NCBI GenBank assembly: GCA_964649195.1
Contig: CAZYPK010000003.1
Coordinates: 1-64,000, forward strand
DNA: 64,000 nt
Reading direction: 5' to 3'
DNA from: JTS-RE9 sp964649195
GTDB taxonomy: Bacteria > Planctomycetota > Phycisphaerae > Phycisphaerales > Phycisphaeraceae
The position numbers were made by a program, and so were the translations under genes. The notes beneath the pieces were generated by a model, which saw only the letters and a list, made by a program, of their open reading frames with translations, was not told the origin of the DNA and made no database searches. Below are positions 8,768 through 17,841 of the stretch, piece after piece; positions within the stretch are counted from its first letter, which is position 1, and each line of letters starts with the position of its first letter.

Positions 8768-9671
8768 GGACCGTCTCCTAATAAATAGGATCTACACTTT
8801 GAATGGGCCTACCCCTCGCCAACCAACGTGGTTGACTGTATGCCCATTCAGCCTGGCGGATAAACCAGGACTTGCGGCGTCAACACAACGCCGACGTTTT
8901 CGAAGAAGCTATCAGCCATCAGCTTTCAGCCGATCGTGGGTTCCATTCGTTGTCTGATTCACACGTCAAGCTGGGTAATCTCTGCGGATCGTGGTGGCTG
9001 ACCGTCTGCCGCGCCAACCTGTCGCTTTCAGCCTGCCTGGATTCGGGTTGTCATTGGGTGAGTCGTGTGAACGGTCCTGGAAGTCCATCCCAGGATGCCC
9101 CAGTTGCAACACCTGACCGAATGCTGGAAGTTCCTCATTGACCGGCAGTCATTCTGCCTCATGCAGACCGCTTGTCAAGTTTCCGTTCAGTCATTGTGTG
9201 GATTTCATTCGCACTGTCAAGGCATCTGAAGCATCATCTTCGATTCACGCAGGGGGTTTCGCCCTGTAAAAACTTCGGATGTTTCACCCGCACAACCGTA
9301 AAAAATTTCCCGATCTTTATCGGAACTTCGTCCGCAGCCCCGTGGCCCAAGTCCCGCCCTTGGCCATCCTCACTTGAGGACGCATAGGTCCAACTCCTGA
9401 AAAATCGCCTCTGCTGCGCCAATAACGGCCCTTTTCCCGTTCCATCTTCAAACTCCGACGCCCCTTCGTTCCCCCAATCGGTCGCCCCATGAAGCCGGAA
9501 TTCCACCACCCGTGTTTAAGGGGCGATAACCCAAATAAAACCATGAAATCAGGAAAGCAGAAAAACAGGAAAACAGAAACACACAAAAACACGAACTCAA
9601 CGAGGGCACGCGATATTCCAGTCAGAGAATAAGGGAAGGCATTGAGGCACGAAGGCACGGAGGCACGGAGG
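8768..9671. other. gene-free stretch between the porin and the histidine kinase
   Basis: No open frame here shows family features. The porin promoter must lie just above 8780, but I cannot assign boxes. Base composition falls toward 9500-9640, with A-rich runs such as AAAACAGGAAAACAGAAACAC. A GGCACGAA-type octamer tract begins at about 9640. Confidence 0.6.
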
Positions 9672-9950
9672 GGGGAAAGTTCCGAGTTCCGGGTTCCGGG
9701 TTCCGAGTTGAAAGACAAGGGAACAGTTCCGGGTTCCGGGTTCCGAGTTCCGAGTTAAAAAAGACAGCGGAACCGATTCGAGCCTGCATCCCTCCGCAAC
9801 TCGAAACTCGGAACTCGGAACTCGGAACTTTTCATCCCCTCCGTGCCTTTCTTCCCTCTTGCCTTTTAACTCGGAACTCGGAACTCGAAACTCGGAACTG
9901 TTCCTTTGTCTTTCAACTCGGAACTCGGAACCCGGAACTCGGAACTTTTC
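9672..9950. repeat. GGAACTC/GAGTTCC heptamer arrays in opposed orientation
   Basis: GTTCCGA/GTTCCGG units run at 9679-9709 and 9721-9757. The complementary ACTCGGA units run at about 9797-9829, 9867-9898 and 9916-9945, so the block can fold on itself. The same heptamer dominates gaps at 25170-25210, 25742-25935, 30625-30755, 60354-60392 and 62971-63160. Confidence 0.85.
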
Positions 9951-9991
9951 CTCCCCTCAACCGCCCTTCGTTTCCGGTCGATCTCCTTTCA

Positions 9992-11629
9992 ATGGGCAGC
10001 ACCGCTGAAATGGAGCAAGGCCAGGCGGCGGGCGATCCCCACGCCCGGTCACCGCTTCGCGTGCAGCCGCGGCATTCCCTGCAACGCAAGCTCGTGCTCT
10101 GGACGCTCATCATGGTGGGGGCGCCCATGTTGCTGTGCGCGGCGCTCTTCAACAGCCTGGCCCACCGCGCCCTGCGCGACACCCACGCCCGCAACGGCGA
10201 AATGCTTTCGCAGGCCGTGGCCGGCGCGCTGGTGGGCCGCCTCGATGAAGGCTGGTCGCCGCAGGCCCACGAAGTGCTCGACGCCCTGTTCCTCGAACGG
10301 AGGCTGGCGTTCGTCATCGTCACCGATGCCGGCGAGAACGTGCTCCATCGCCGGTCCATCGATTCGCAGGCCTGGGCCACCTTCACCGCCAAGGCCGGCG
10401 TGCCGGGCCTCAGCGGCGCCATCGAGGTCGATACCCCTTTCTTCGCCGGCGATGCCGATGAAATCGTCGTCCGCCGCACCCCGATCTGGAGCACCGCCGG
10501 CCGCTCCATTCATCCCCGCAAGCTCGAAGGCTTCGTCGTGCTGGGCCTGCACGAGCGGAGCCTGCCGGCAACCCTCCAGCGGCTGCGCCTGGCGCAGCTC
10601 GCCTCCGCCGCCGTGCTGGTGCTCATCGCCCTGCCCTTCATCTGGTCCATCGTGCGCCACTGGACCGCCCCGCTGCGGGCCTTGATGATCGCCACCGTCC
10701 GCCTGGGCGACGGCCAGGCCCCGCCCCCGGTGCAGGTGCGCACCCGCGACGAGGTGGGCCTGCTCAGCGAATCGTTCAACACGATGGCGCAGAAGCTGTA
10801 CGCGGCCCAGCGGCAGCTCATCGCCGCCAATGAGGAACTCGAACGCAAGGTCGAGGCCCGCACCGCCGAGATAGGCCAGGTCAACGAGCGACTCGAAGCG
10901 GAGATCCGCGAGAAGAACGAGTTCCTCCGCGCCGTCAGCCACGACCTGGGCGCACCGCTGCGCAACATCGAAGGCATGGCCGGCATGTTGCTGGCCAAGT
11001 ACCGCGCCTCGCTGGCCGAGGATGCCACGACCAAGCTCGAACGCATCAGCGCGAATGTGAAGGTGCAGATCGACCTGCTCAACGACCTGATGGAACTGAG
11101 CCGCATCAGGTCCCGGCCGGGCAGGCGCGAGCCGGTGGATTTGAACGCGCTGCTGGCCGAGCTGCGCGACAATCTGAGCTACGACCTGGAGGCCAGCCGC
11201 ATCACGCTGACCATCGCCGGCGGCCTGCCCACGATCATCGGCGAGCGAAACCGCATGAGGCAGGTGTTTCAGAACCTGCTCGATAATGCCGTGAAATACA
11301 TGCTCGACGCCAGGGACCGCCGCATCCATGTCAGCCATCGCACCGAAGGCGGACACCACCTGTTCACCATCGCCGACACCGGCTGCGGCATCGCGGCGGA
11401 GGATCAACCCAAGGTCTTCGATGTCTTCCGCAGAGCCATCCACTCCGGCTCGCACCACATCGCAGGCAAAGGCGTGGGCCTGGCCAGCGTCAAAGCCATC
11501 ATCGAAACCTACGGCGGCCGCATCTGGCTCGAAAGCACCCCGGGCCAAGGCGCCAAGTTCCACTTCACCATCAGCGCCCAGGTACGGGAACTTCAAGCTC
11601 CCGTGCCTGATTCAAACTCCCGCGCCTGA
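9992..11629 (+). CDS. membrane sensor histidine kinase (HAMP-HisKA-HATPase)
   Basis: A sensor kinase that autophosphorylates on His and passes phosphate to a response regulator not present in this window. In the 545-residue product, TM1 is at about 33-53 (LVLWTLIMVGAPMLLCAALF), a periplasmic sensor region follows, TM2 is at about 207-226 (LASAAVLVLIALPFIWSIV), and HAMP with a coiled coil spans about 227-305. The phosphoacceptor is His317 in AVSHDLGAPLRN. The ATPase domain has QNLLDNAVKYM, ADTGCGIA and GKGVGLAS. The final residues (ELQAPVPDSNSRA) are encoded by a dispersed repeat: 11583-11612 is the inverted counterpart of 17771-17800 in the ScpA tail. thiE starts 22 nt downstream. The input signal is unknown. 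Confidence 0.9.
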   Translation: MGSTAEMEQGQAAGDPHARSPLRVQPRHSLQRKLVLWTLIMVGAPMLLCAALFNSLAHRALRDTHARNGEMLSQAVAGALVGRLDEGWSPQAHEVLDALFLERRLAFVIVTDAGENVLHRRSIDSQAWATFTAKAGVPGLSGAIEVDTPFFAGDADEIVVRRTPIWSTAGRSIHPRKLEGFVVLGLHERSLPATLQRLRLAQLASAAVLVLIALPFIWSIVRHWTAPLRALMIATVRLGDGQAPPPVQVRTRDEVGLLSESFNTMAQKLYAAQRQLIAANEELERKVEARTAEIGQVNERLEAEIREKNEFLRAVSHDLGAPLRNIEGMAGMLLAKYRASLAEDATTKLERISANVKVQIDLLNDLMELSRIRSRPGRREPVDLNALLAELRDNLSYDLEASRITLTIAGGLPTIIGERNRMRQVFQNLLDNAVKYMLDARDRRIHVSHRTEGGHHLFTIADTGCGIAAEDQPKVFDVFRRAIHSGSHHIAGKGVGLASVKAIIETYGGRIWLESTPGQGAKFHFTISAQVRELQAPVPDSNSRA

Positions 11630-11651
11630 TTCAAACCCCTATCATTCCCCC

Positions 11652-12800
11652 ATGCCCTCCGTCCTCCGCATCCTCGACGCCAACGCCAACCGCGCCCGCG
11701 AAGCCTTGCGCGTCATGGAAGAAGCCGCCCGCTTCATCCTCAATGATGAATCCCTCTGCACCGCTTTGAAAAACCTGCGCCACGATTTTTCACGGACGAT
11801 CGCCGCCATCCCCGGCCTCGAAGCCAACCGCGACACCCCAGGCGATGTCGGCGCCACCATCAAAACCGTCAGCGAACAGAAGCGCGAATCGGTCGCCGAT
11901 GTGGTGATCGCCGCCGGCAAGAGACTCAGCGAAGCCCTCCGCGCCGTCGAGGAATATGGCAAAACCCTGGGATCAACAAAAACCCCAAGCCCGATGGCGA
12001 GGTCGCTTCCGGGGGGCGAGCCGTCGGGGTATGAGCCGTCAGGGGGCGAACCGTCGAAGTATCCGTCAGGTGATCAAAGTGAAATCCTTTCTAGTTTCCC
12101 CGCCACCATCGAACGCCTGCGCTACCTCGGCTACGACATCGAAAAACGTCTCACCCGCGCGATGGGCTGCGGTATGCGAAAACAATGGCGCCTCTGCATC
12201 CTCCTCACCCGCGACCTCTGCAAACCCCACGACTGGTCGCACGTGCTCGACGAATGCCTCGCCGCCGGTGTCGATTGCATCCAAATCCGCGAAAAAACCC
12301 TCGACGCCGGCCCGCTCCTCGAACACGCCAAAGAAGTCGTCGCCCGCTGCCGGGGCAAGGCGAGCGTCATCATCAACGACCGCCCCGACATCGCCCTGCT
12401 CTCCGGCGCCGACGGCGTCCACCTGGGCCAGACCGACCTGCCTTGCACCGAAGTCCGCAAACTCACCGGCCGCCAACTCCTCATCGGCGTGTCCACCTCA
12501 ACCCTCGACGAAGCCAAACGCGCCCTCCAGGACGGCGCCGACTACTGCGGCATCGGCCCGATGTTCCCGACGACGACCAAGAAGAAGGACCACATCGCCG
12601 GCCCTGCCTGCCTCCGCGAATACCTCGCATGGGACAAACTCCCCCACCTGGCCATCGGCGGCATCAACGCGGACAACCTGCCCGAACTCATCGCGGTGGG
12701 CGTGAAAGGCATCGCGGTGAGTGGAGCGGTGTGCGCGGCGGAGGATGTGAGGGAGGCGGCCACAGAGTTGATGGCGCGAAGGGGTGAAGCAGGCGCCTGA
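11652..12800 (+). CDS. thiE: ThiD2-ThiE fusion, thiamine phosphate synthase
   Basis: The C-terminal half (about residues 185-382) is thiamine-phosphate synthase, joining HMP-PP to the thiazole phosphate. Its signatures are GVDCIQIREKTLDAG, VIINDRPDIALLSGADGVHLGQTDL, GVSTSTLDEAKRAL, DYCGIGPMFPTTTK and AIGGINADNL. The N-terminal part (about 1-110, RILDANANRAREALRVMEEAARF) matches the domain described as ThiD2, an HMP-phosphate kinase fused to ThiE in cyanobacteria and others. Between them a Gly/Glu/Pro/Ser linker (about residues 118-142, repeated GEPSGYEPSG-like units) comes from short tandem DNA repeats at about 12005-12072. ATG 11652 is the domain start; an in-frame reading from 11328 overlaps the kinase gene. 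The 3' end converges on the next gene with only 16 nt between stops. Confidence 0.9.
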   Translation: MPSVLRILDANANRAREALRVMEEAARFILNDESLCTALKNLRHDFSRTIAAIPGLEANRDTPGDVGATIKTVSEQKRESVADVVIAAGKRLSEALRAVEEYGKTLGSTKTPSPMARSLPGGEPSGYEPSGGEPSKYPSGDQSEILSSFPATIERLRYLGYDIEKRLTRAMGCGMRKQWRLCILLTRDLCKPHDWSHVLDECLAAGVDCIQIREKTLDAGPLLEHAKEVVARCRGKASVIINDRPDIALLSGADGVHLGQTDLPCTEVRKLTGRQLLIGVSTSTLDEAKRALQDGADYCGIGPMFPTTTKKKDHIAGPACLREYLAWDKLPHLAIGGINADNLPELIAVGVKGIAVSGAVCAAEDVREAATELMARRGEAGA

Positions 12801-12816
12801 CACCTTCTTCCCGATT

Positions 12817-14712
12817 TTATTTTGCAGTGTATGCTTGATCGGGTCGGTTTGGTTTGTCTGGGTAGCGCAGCCGCAACGCTCCTTCCGCAACCATTGGCTT
12901 AAGGAACCTGGCTCGAAGCGCAACCGGACTTCGATGAAGTAATTCACCAAGGTGTCCCGCCGTCAGAAACCGCTTTTGGCAGAGCTTCAGGATCAGTTGA
13001 CGACTGTCGTGTGGAGAAAGCCTTTTCGACAATAGCGCAAGAAGGGCCGTGCTTTTCAGCGCCGCCAGTTCCACTTCGTCCATACGTCCCAGCGGCTGCG
13101 AGGAGTCCCATGCCTTATGTGTGGAGTCGTTGCTATGTGTGGAGTTGTCGGCCTTATGTGTGGAGTCATTGCTATGTGTGGAGTTGTCAGCCTTATGTGT
13201 GGACCCGTCCGGCTCCCGAACCGTGGTTCTCGGCAACTTGTAAGTCGCCCAACGTTTCTGCCCATCCTGTGTCAGATAGCCCTTGGAGACAAGGCTTTGC
13301 AGTGTCTTGGTCAAGTCCGAAGCGTGGTGCCTGGTGATTTCCCGCATTCGACTGTTTGAAACGACTCCTTCCAAATGTGCCGTGACGACGGCTTGCACTT
13401 CATCCTCGGACAGCTTTGCGAACTTTGCTCCGAACCGCACTCGCAACTGCTCCAACGCCGATTCTGGAAGAAGACTCACCATCGGCATGACCAGTCGTAC
13501 TCTTGAAGGTTGGACTTTCTCTTGAAGACTCGGCAATCGCCAATGCTGCGAGCGCCAACCCTGGCGTATCTTGTCGATCCCTGATCCGGCTTTCTCTGCG
13601 GCTCCGATCATCAGGAACATGGTTTGAAGCGCCTTGTTCCTGCACTCACTCACGCCGCCTTTGAGCAACTGATCGAACGATATCAGCAGGGTTCCGGGAT
13701 TCGACACTTCAAGCCGGTCCCGATATTTCTCGACGATGACGCCGCCTTCACCGCGATGGTCGGCGTGAATCAATCCGTTGACGAGCGCCTCGCGAATGGC
13801 TTCGTGAACGACTGTTTCCCCTCGGCGGAACAGGCCTTCATCCAGTTGGAATGGGAGTTTCAAATCCGTCGAAATACGTTGAATGACACGCTGGTAGAAC
13901 TGGAAAAGATTCGCTTCCCAAGTGCCATCAATGGTCAAACGGTCAGTCCATCGGACGGCCGGATCGTCCGACAAGCGTTCCCGATAGTCCACTTGGTAGC
14001 TCGGCACCGCCTCGACGGACCGTATCGCGTCCACCTTGCCGAACATCAACAAGCCGGCGACGGTCAATCCATCCGTCCCGGTCGATCGATTGATTCGCCA
14101 TGCTCCAAGTTTTGTCAAAAAGCCTTTGCTATCTTCGTTCAACCATGGATGACTCGGTGTCCGAGACGAAAATCGCTGACGGTATTGTTGCAGACTCGCT
14201 TCATCCAAGTCCGCCAGTCCGAATCCCGCGAGAATCATCGCGTCCGCCGGCTCATCAACCCGGTCGGCGAGCATCCGACCGACCTCCTGCTGTGAGCAGT
14301 GGTAATCCCCCTCGAAATTGCGCCGGTACGTTCCGGTGAGCGGATTCTGTCCGATGAACACCGGACGTTGACGGCGATCGGCCCGAGGAACATGGATGGA
14401 AAGAACCGCCTTATCACCGACATGATGTTCGGAGACGTCGGCATCAACGAGCAGATTAATGCTGACCTTTCCTTTGTTGTTGACAGCATCCCAGAACTGT
14501 TTGCGCATCGCGCCGGCATCGCCGAGCCCCGACACCTTGCCATCGTTCTCCACTCCGAGCAGAATTGTTCCTCCATCCGTATTGGCCAAGGCACTGTACG
14601 TTTCCCATAAACTGGCGGGTAATCCCCCTTTTGCGGATTTGAACTCCAAGTCATGATCTTCCTGAAGACCTAACGTTTCAATCAAGTTCTGAGTGGGCGT
14701 GGATCGACTCAT
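12817..14712 (-). CDS. AlbA_2 (Schlafen-like) ATP-binding regulator
   Basis: A 631-residue protein of the COG2865 type, often annotated as a putative transcriptional regulator or RecG-like protein. The N-terminal AlbA_2 domain is clear (about residues 15-130: DHDLEFKSAKGG, YSALANTDGGTILLGVENDGKVSGL). A GHKL-like ATP-binding segment follows (HEAIREALVNGLIHADHRGEGGVIV ... LEVSNPG), then winged-helix-like regions. A 13-residue repeat (STHKADNSTHSND, just over two copies) near residues 505-535 arises from a 39-nt DNA repeat. The gene is less GC-rich than its neighbours and sits alone between thiE and kdsD, which suggests acquisition by transfer. ATG 14712 (MSRSTPTQN) is the first in frame. Some relatives act in phage defence or stress, but its role here is unknown. 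Confidence 0.85.
   Translation of the reverse strand: MSRSTPTQNLIETLGLQEDHDLEFKSAKGGLPASLWETYSALANTDGGTILLGVENDGKVSGLGDAGAMRKQFWDAVNNKGKVSINLLVDADVSEHHVGDKAVLSIHVPRADRRQRPVFIGQNPLTGTYRRNFEGDYHCSQQEVGRMLADRVDEPADAMILAGFGLADLDEASLQQYRQRFSSRTPSHPWLNEDSKGFLTKLGAWRINRSTGTDGLTVAGLLMFGKVDAIRSVEAVPSYQVDYRERLSDDPAVRWTDRLTIDGTWEANLFQFYQRVIQRISTDLKLPFQLDEGLFRRGETVVHEAIREALVNGLIHADHRGEGGVIVEKYRDRLEVSNPGTLLISFDQLLKGGVSECRNKALQTMFLMIGAAEKAGSGIDKIRQGWRSQHWRLPSLQEKVQPSRVRLVMPMVSLLPESALEQLRVRFGAKFAKLSEDEVQAVVTAHLEGVVSNSRMREITRHHASDLTKTLQSLVSKGYLTQDGQKRWATYKLPRTTVREPDGSTHKADNSTHSNDSTHKADNSTHSNDSTHKAWDSSQPLGRMDEVELAALKSTALLALLSKRLSPHDSRQLILKLCQKRFLTAGHLGELLHRSPVALRARFLKPMVAEGALRLRYPDKPNRPDQAYTAK
13110..13203. 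repeat. 39-bp tandem repeat inside the AlbA_2 gene
   Basis: Units built of CTTATGTGTGGAGTC and GCTATGTGTGGAGTTGTC repeat about 2.4 times. The unit is a multiple of three, so the frame is kept and only the linker length of the protein changes. Confidence 0.8.
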
Positions 14713-14848
14713 GAAAAGTTCAACTCCTGCTAGTTCAGCTTACTTGTGACGCTGAACCATCAACAAAATGACCGCGAGAATAATGGACGGGTATTCCGAG
14801 TTTTCAATCAACAAAGGAACTACGTCAACCTTGCGAAATGATCCGCCC

Positions 14849-15889
14849 TCACCCCTCAATCACCTTCAGCCCCACCAGATCCTGCACGTCGATCAGCCCC
14901 ACCGGCTTGCCCTCGGCATCGACCACCGGGATTTCGTCGATGCGGAACTCGCGCATCATCTGCACGGCGTTGCGCACCAGGGCTTCATCCGTCAGGCGGC
15001 GGGGGTTTTTGGTCATCACGTCGCTGATGCGGACTTCGGCGAATTGGCCTTCGTGGTCGGAGACGAGGCGGCGGAGGTCGCCGTCGGTGAAGATGCCGGC
15101 GAGTTTGCCGGCGGGGTCGCCGATGAGGATGGCGCCGGGGCGGCGGCCACCGGTGGCGGCGGCGTAGGATTTGGCGTCGGCCAGGGCCTGGCGGACGGGG
15201 AGGTCTTGAGGGATCAGCGGGAGGTTGAGGCCGATCTTCCAGCGCATGGCGTGGAGGACGGGGGTGAGCTGGCGACCCAGGCCGCCGCCGGGGTGGACTT
15301 TGCGGAAATCTTCGACGCCGAAGTTTCGACGCCGGCTGACGGTGAGGGCCAAGGCGTCACCCATCGCGAGCATCGCGGTGGTGCTGGCGGTGGGAGCGAG
15401 GTTGAGCGGGCAGGCTTCGGTGATATCGCCGATGCACAGGGCCTCGGTGGCGAGGCGGGCGAGGTCGCAGTCGCGTTTGCCGACGATGGAGATGACGGGG
15501 ACGTTGTCCTGGCGAAGGAGCGTGGCGAGGGTGACGACTTCGTCGGTGTTGCCGCCGTAAGAGAGGAGGAGGACGACATCGTGTTTGCCGACGCGGCCCA
15601 GGTCGCCGTGCATGGCTTCGGTGGGGTGGAGGAAATGGCCGGGGGTGCCGGTGGAGGCGAAGGTGGCCGAGAGTTTGCGGCCGATGAGTCCGCTTTTGCC
15701 GATGCCGCCGACGACGATGGAGCCGTGGTGAGGGGCGGTGGTGGCGTGCAGGATCAGATCGACGGCCCGGTGGAAGGCGGCATCGATGACGATCCGGCTG
15801 ATGGCGTCGGCCTCGGCGGCGAGGACGCGCCGGGCAAAGGCGGCCTGGTCGGCGAGGGGGTCTTGAAGTTGTTGGTCGGGGTTGGTCAT
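14849..15889 (-). CDS. kdsD: D-arabinose-5-phosphate isomerase (KpsF/GutQ family)
   Basis: This enzyme interconverts D-ribulose 5-phosphate and D-arabinose 5-phosphate, the first committed step to Kdo for LPS. The 346-residue product has the SIS domain (about 35-185) with GGIGKSGLIGRKLSATFASTG, the catalytic-region motif HPTEAMHGDLGRV and LSYGGNTDEVV, then KVHPGGGLGR. Two CBS domains follow (about 225-346: MTKNPRRLTDEALVRNAVQMM, EIPVVDAEGKPVGLIDVQDLVGL). Length is normal. kdsB at 24269-25015 supplies a later step, so the window supports Kdo-containing LPS. Upstream on the minus strand there are only repeats, so it is probably transcribed alone. Confidence 0.94.
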   Translation of the reverse strand: MTNPDQQLQDPLADQAAFARRVLAAEADAISRIVIDAAFHRAVDLILHATTAPHHGSIVVGGIGKSGLIGRKLSATFASTGTPGHFLHPTEAMHGDLGRVGKHDVVLLLSYGGNTDEVVTLATLLRQDNVPVISIVGKRDCDLARLATEALCIGDITEACPLNLAPTASTTAMLAMGDALALTVSRRRNFGVEDFRKVHPGGGLGRQLTPVLHAMRWKIGLNLPLIPQDLPVRQALADAKSYAAATGGRRPGAILIGDPAGKLAGIFTDGDLRRLVSDHEGQFAEVRISDVMTKNPRRLTDEALVRNAVQMMREFRIDEIPVVDAEGKPVGLIDVQDLVGLKVIEG

Positions 15890-15917
15890 GGCCGATAACA
15901 GTGTAAGCTAGGGGCGG

Positions 15918-16046
15918 GGATCGGGTGTCGGGGGTCGGGGGTCGGGGGTCGGGGGTCGGAAAAGGCATCTTGGGACTTCCGAATAACCCGCGATGTACGT
16001 TGCTACGCCGCAAGCGGCTTGGACGTGAGGTTCTTCAGAAGACTCC
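15918..16046. repeat. GGTGTCG heptamers followed by ERIC-like element copy A1
   Basis: Heptamers GGTGTCG/GGGGTCG run at 15918-15960. A 75-bp imperfect palindrome follows at 15972-16046: GGGACTTCCGAATAACC, CGATGTACGTTGCTAC, the GCCGCAAGCGGC core, then GTGAGGTTCTTCAGAAGACTCC. It belongs to an eight-copy family in this window and lies between kdsD and the vapD-like gene. Confidence 0.85.
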
Positions 16047-16101
16047 ATTAAGATATACAGGATCAATGTAGAGACGATTTTTTGGAGCAGGGAGTCTTGC
16101 C

Positions 16102-16461
16102 ATGATTCAGATCAATGACATCACCAAGCCTCGCGGTTCGTTTCCGCCCGCCTCGACATCAGGGGATCAGCGCATGTATGCCATCGCTTTCGACATGGAC
16201 ATCGAATCGCTTCGGGCCAACTATGGCGACCCTTATAACAACGCCTACATCGAGATTCGCAAGGTGCTTCAGAAGCATGGCTTCAACTGGCAGCAGGGCA
16301 GCGTTTATTTTGGTGGCGAAAGCATCAATGCCGTGACCTGCGTCATGGCGGCGATCGATCTGGCGAACCAACTGCCCTGGTTTTCCGCTTCGGTACGAGA
16401 CATCCGCATGCTGCGCATCGAGGAACTCAACGATCTCATGCCGGCGATACAGGGAAGGTAA
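16102..16461 (+). CDS. vapD: VapD-family protein (Cas2-like fold endoribonuclease family)
   Basis: VapD proteins are small ferredoxin-fold proteins related to Cas2; the Helicobacter member is an endoribonuclease. The core (from MYAIAFDMDIESL) has the hallmark N-terminal beta strand ending in Asp, the YIEIRKVLQKHGFNWQQGSVYFGG block and the AAIDLANQLPWFSASVRDIRMLRIEE C-terminus, all typical. ATG 16102 follows GCAGGGAG at 16087-16094 and gives 119 residues. ATG 16174 would give the canonical 95-residue form, so the 24-residue N-terminal extension is uncertain. No antitoxin gene is adjacent; it lies alone between two ERIC-like elements. Confidence 0.85.
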   Translation: MIQINDITKPRGSFPPASTSGDQRMYAIAFDMDIESLRANYGDPYNNAYIEIRKVLQKHGFNWQQGSVYFGGESINAVTCVMAAIDLANQLPWFSASVRDIRMLRIEELNDLMPAIQGR

Positions 16462-16462
16462 G

Positions 16463-16630
16463 GGCGGGTGTCGGGTGTCGGGTGTCGGGTGTCGGGTGTC
16501 GGAAAAGGCGTCAAGGCAGGAATGGTCATTGGGCATCAGGCATTGGTTAAGTTAATGTGGGCTTCTGAATAACCACCGATGTAGGTTGCTACGCCGCAAG
16601 CGGCTTGGGTGTGAGGTTATTCGGGATCCC
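16463..16630. repeat. GGTGTCG heptamers plus ERIC-like element copy A2
   Basis: Five GGTGTCG units lie at about 16468-16502. The A-family element at 16559-16630 reads GGGCTTCTGAATAACC, a GATGTAGGTTGCTAC segment, the GCCGCAAGCGGC core and GTGAGGTTATTC. It sits upstream of scpA. Confidence 0.85.
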
Positions 16631-16710
16631 CGCTTGACCACTTTCACGCCTTCTCCGAAACCCGGTACCCTACACCCGATACCCGGCTCATTGCGAAAGG
16701 ATTCGCACCC

Positions 16711-17832
16711 GTGCAGACCTTGGAAGACTACCGCGTCGAACTCGATTACTATTCAGGTCCGCTGGACCTGCTGCTTTTTCTCGTCAAGAAGAACGAGATC
16801 GATCTGCATGACATTCCCATCGCCAGGCTGACCGATCAGTATCTGCATCATCTCGAATCCATTCAGCGGATCGATATCAATCTCGCTTCCGAGTTTCTGG
16901 TGATGGCGGCGACGCTGCTGGAGATCAAGAGCCAGATGTTCGTGCCGCGCGGCGAGACGGAGGAGGAAGGCGAAGAGTCATCGCAGAAAAACGGGCTGAG
17001 CGAGCTGGACCCGCGCTACGAGCTGGTCAAGCAACTGCTGGCCTACAAACGCTTCAAGGATGCCGCCAACACCTTGGAGGATCGGCAGGAGGAATGGGAA
17101 AATCGCTTTCCATTTCGCCCTGCGAAACTCGCCAAGGCTTCGCGCAGGCTTGAAGAGGATTACATCGAAGGCGAAGAGGATGCGGACAGCGAGCCGGTCG
17201 AAATCGATCTGGAAGATGTGAGCATCACCGATCTGTGCGAGGCGTTTGCGCGGATACTCGAATCGATCGGTCAGGCGGGCAAGGCGGTTCATGCGGTGAC
17301 GTATGACGACACGCCGATCTCGCTGCATGCCGATGACATTCACGACAGGCTCAGGCGCGAAGGGCCGCTGACGTTGCAGGCGATTTTCATCGGCCGCAAG
17401 AGCAGGAGCGAAATGATCGGGTTGTTCCTGGCGACGCTCGAACTGGTTCGCCAGAAGCGCGTGAAGGTGAAACAGGAACGCATCGGCGGCGACATCGCCC
17501 TGGAAATCTGCACCGGCAAGGAGCAGCTCCAGGCCAGCGATGACCAGGCCACCGACTGGACCGATCCCGCCACCGGCGAGATGCAATACGAATGGCCCAG
17601 CGAAAACGCAAAGCTCCGCGCCGAGAAACGGGCGGCGCGAAAACTCGGCAGAACCTTCGGCAAACAGAACGAAGAGGACGATGAAGAAGGCGGATTCATC
17701 GAAATCAAACGCGAAACACTCGAAGAGATGATCGAAGCAAGGGAACAGGAGACAGGGGACAGGGAACAGGAATCAGGCACGGGAGCTTCAGCTCCCGTGG
17801 AGTCCGAACCAAATCCCAAACCCCCCGATTAG
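16711..17832 (+). CDS. scpA: segregation and condensation protein A
   Basis: ScpA is the kleisin that bridges Smc heads and binds ScpB in chromosome condensation. The N-terminal kleisin domain is clear (LDYYSGPLDLLLFLVKKNEIDLHDIPIARLTDQYL, FLVMAATLLEIKSQMF), as is the C-terminal winged helix (about residues 175-265, LTLQAIFIGRKSRSEMIGLFLATLELVRQKRVKVKQ). The start is GTG 16711, with GAAAGG at 16695-16700. At 373 residues it is longer than the usual 230-270. The extra is an acidic linker near residues 72-160 and a C-terminal tail, whose last 30 or so residues (EQETGDREQESGTGASAPVES) are encoded by intergenic-type AGACAGG/GAACAGG repeats that have entered the frame. scpB is not in the window. 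Confidence 0.93.
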   Translation: MQTLEDYRVELDYYSGPLDLLLFLVKKNEIDLHDIPIARLTDQYLHHLESIQRIDINLASEFLVMAATLLEIKSQMFVPRGETEEEGEESSQKNGLSELDPRYELVKQLLAYKRFKDAANTLEDRQEEWENRFPFRPAKLAKASRRLEEDYIEGEEDADSEPVEIDLEDVSITDLCEAFARILESIGQAGKAVHAVTYDDTPISLHADDIHDRLRREGPLTLQAIFIGRKSRSEMIGLFLATLELVRQKRVKVKQERIGGDIALEICTGKEQLQASDDQATDWTDPATGEMQYEWPSENAKLRAEKRAARKLGRTFGKQNEEDDEEGGFIEIKRETLEEMIEAREQETGDREQESGTGASAPVESEPNPKPPD

Positions 17833-17841
17833 ATCTCCCAC

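Noticed and set aside
9317..9718. 133-residue minus-strand open frame in the porin-kinase gap
   Set aside because: Its first part is translated heptamer repeats and the remainder has no recognisable features or ribosome site.
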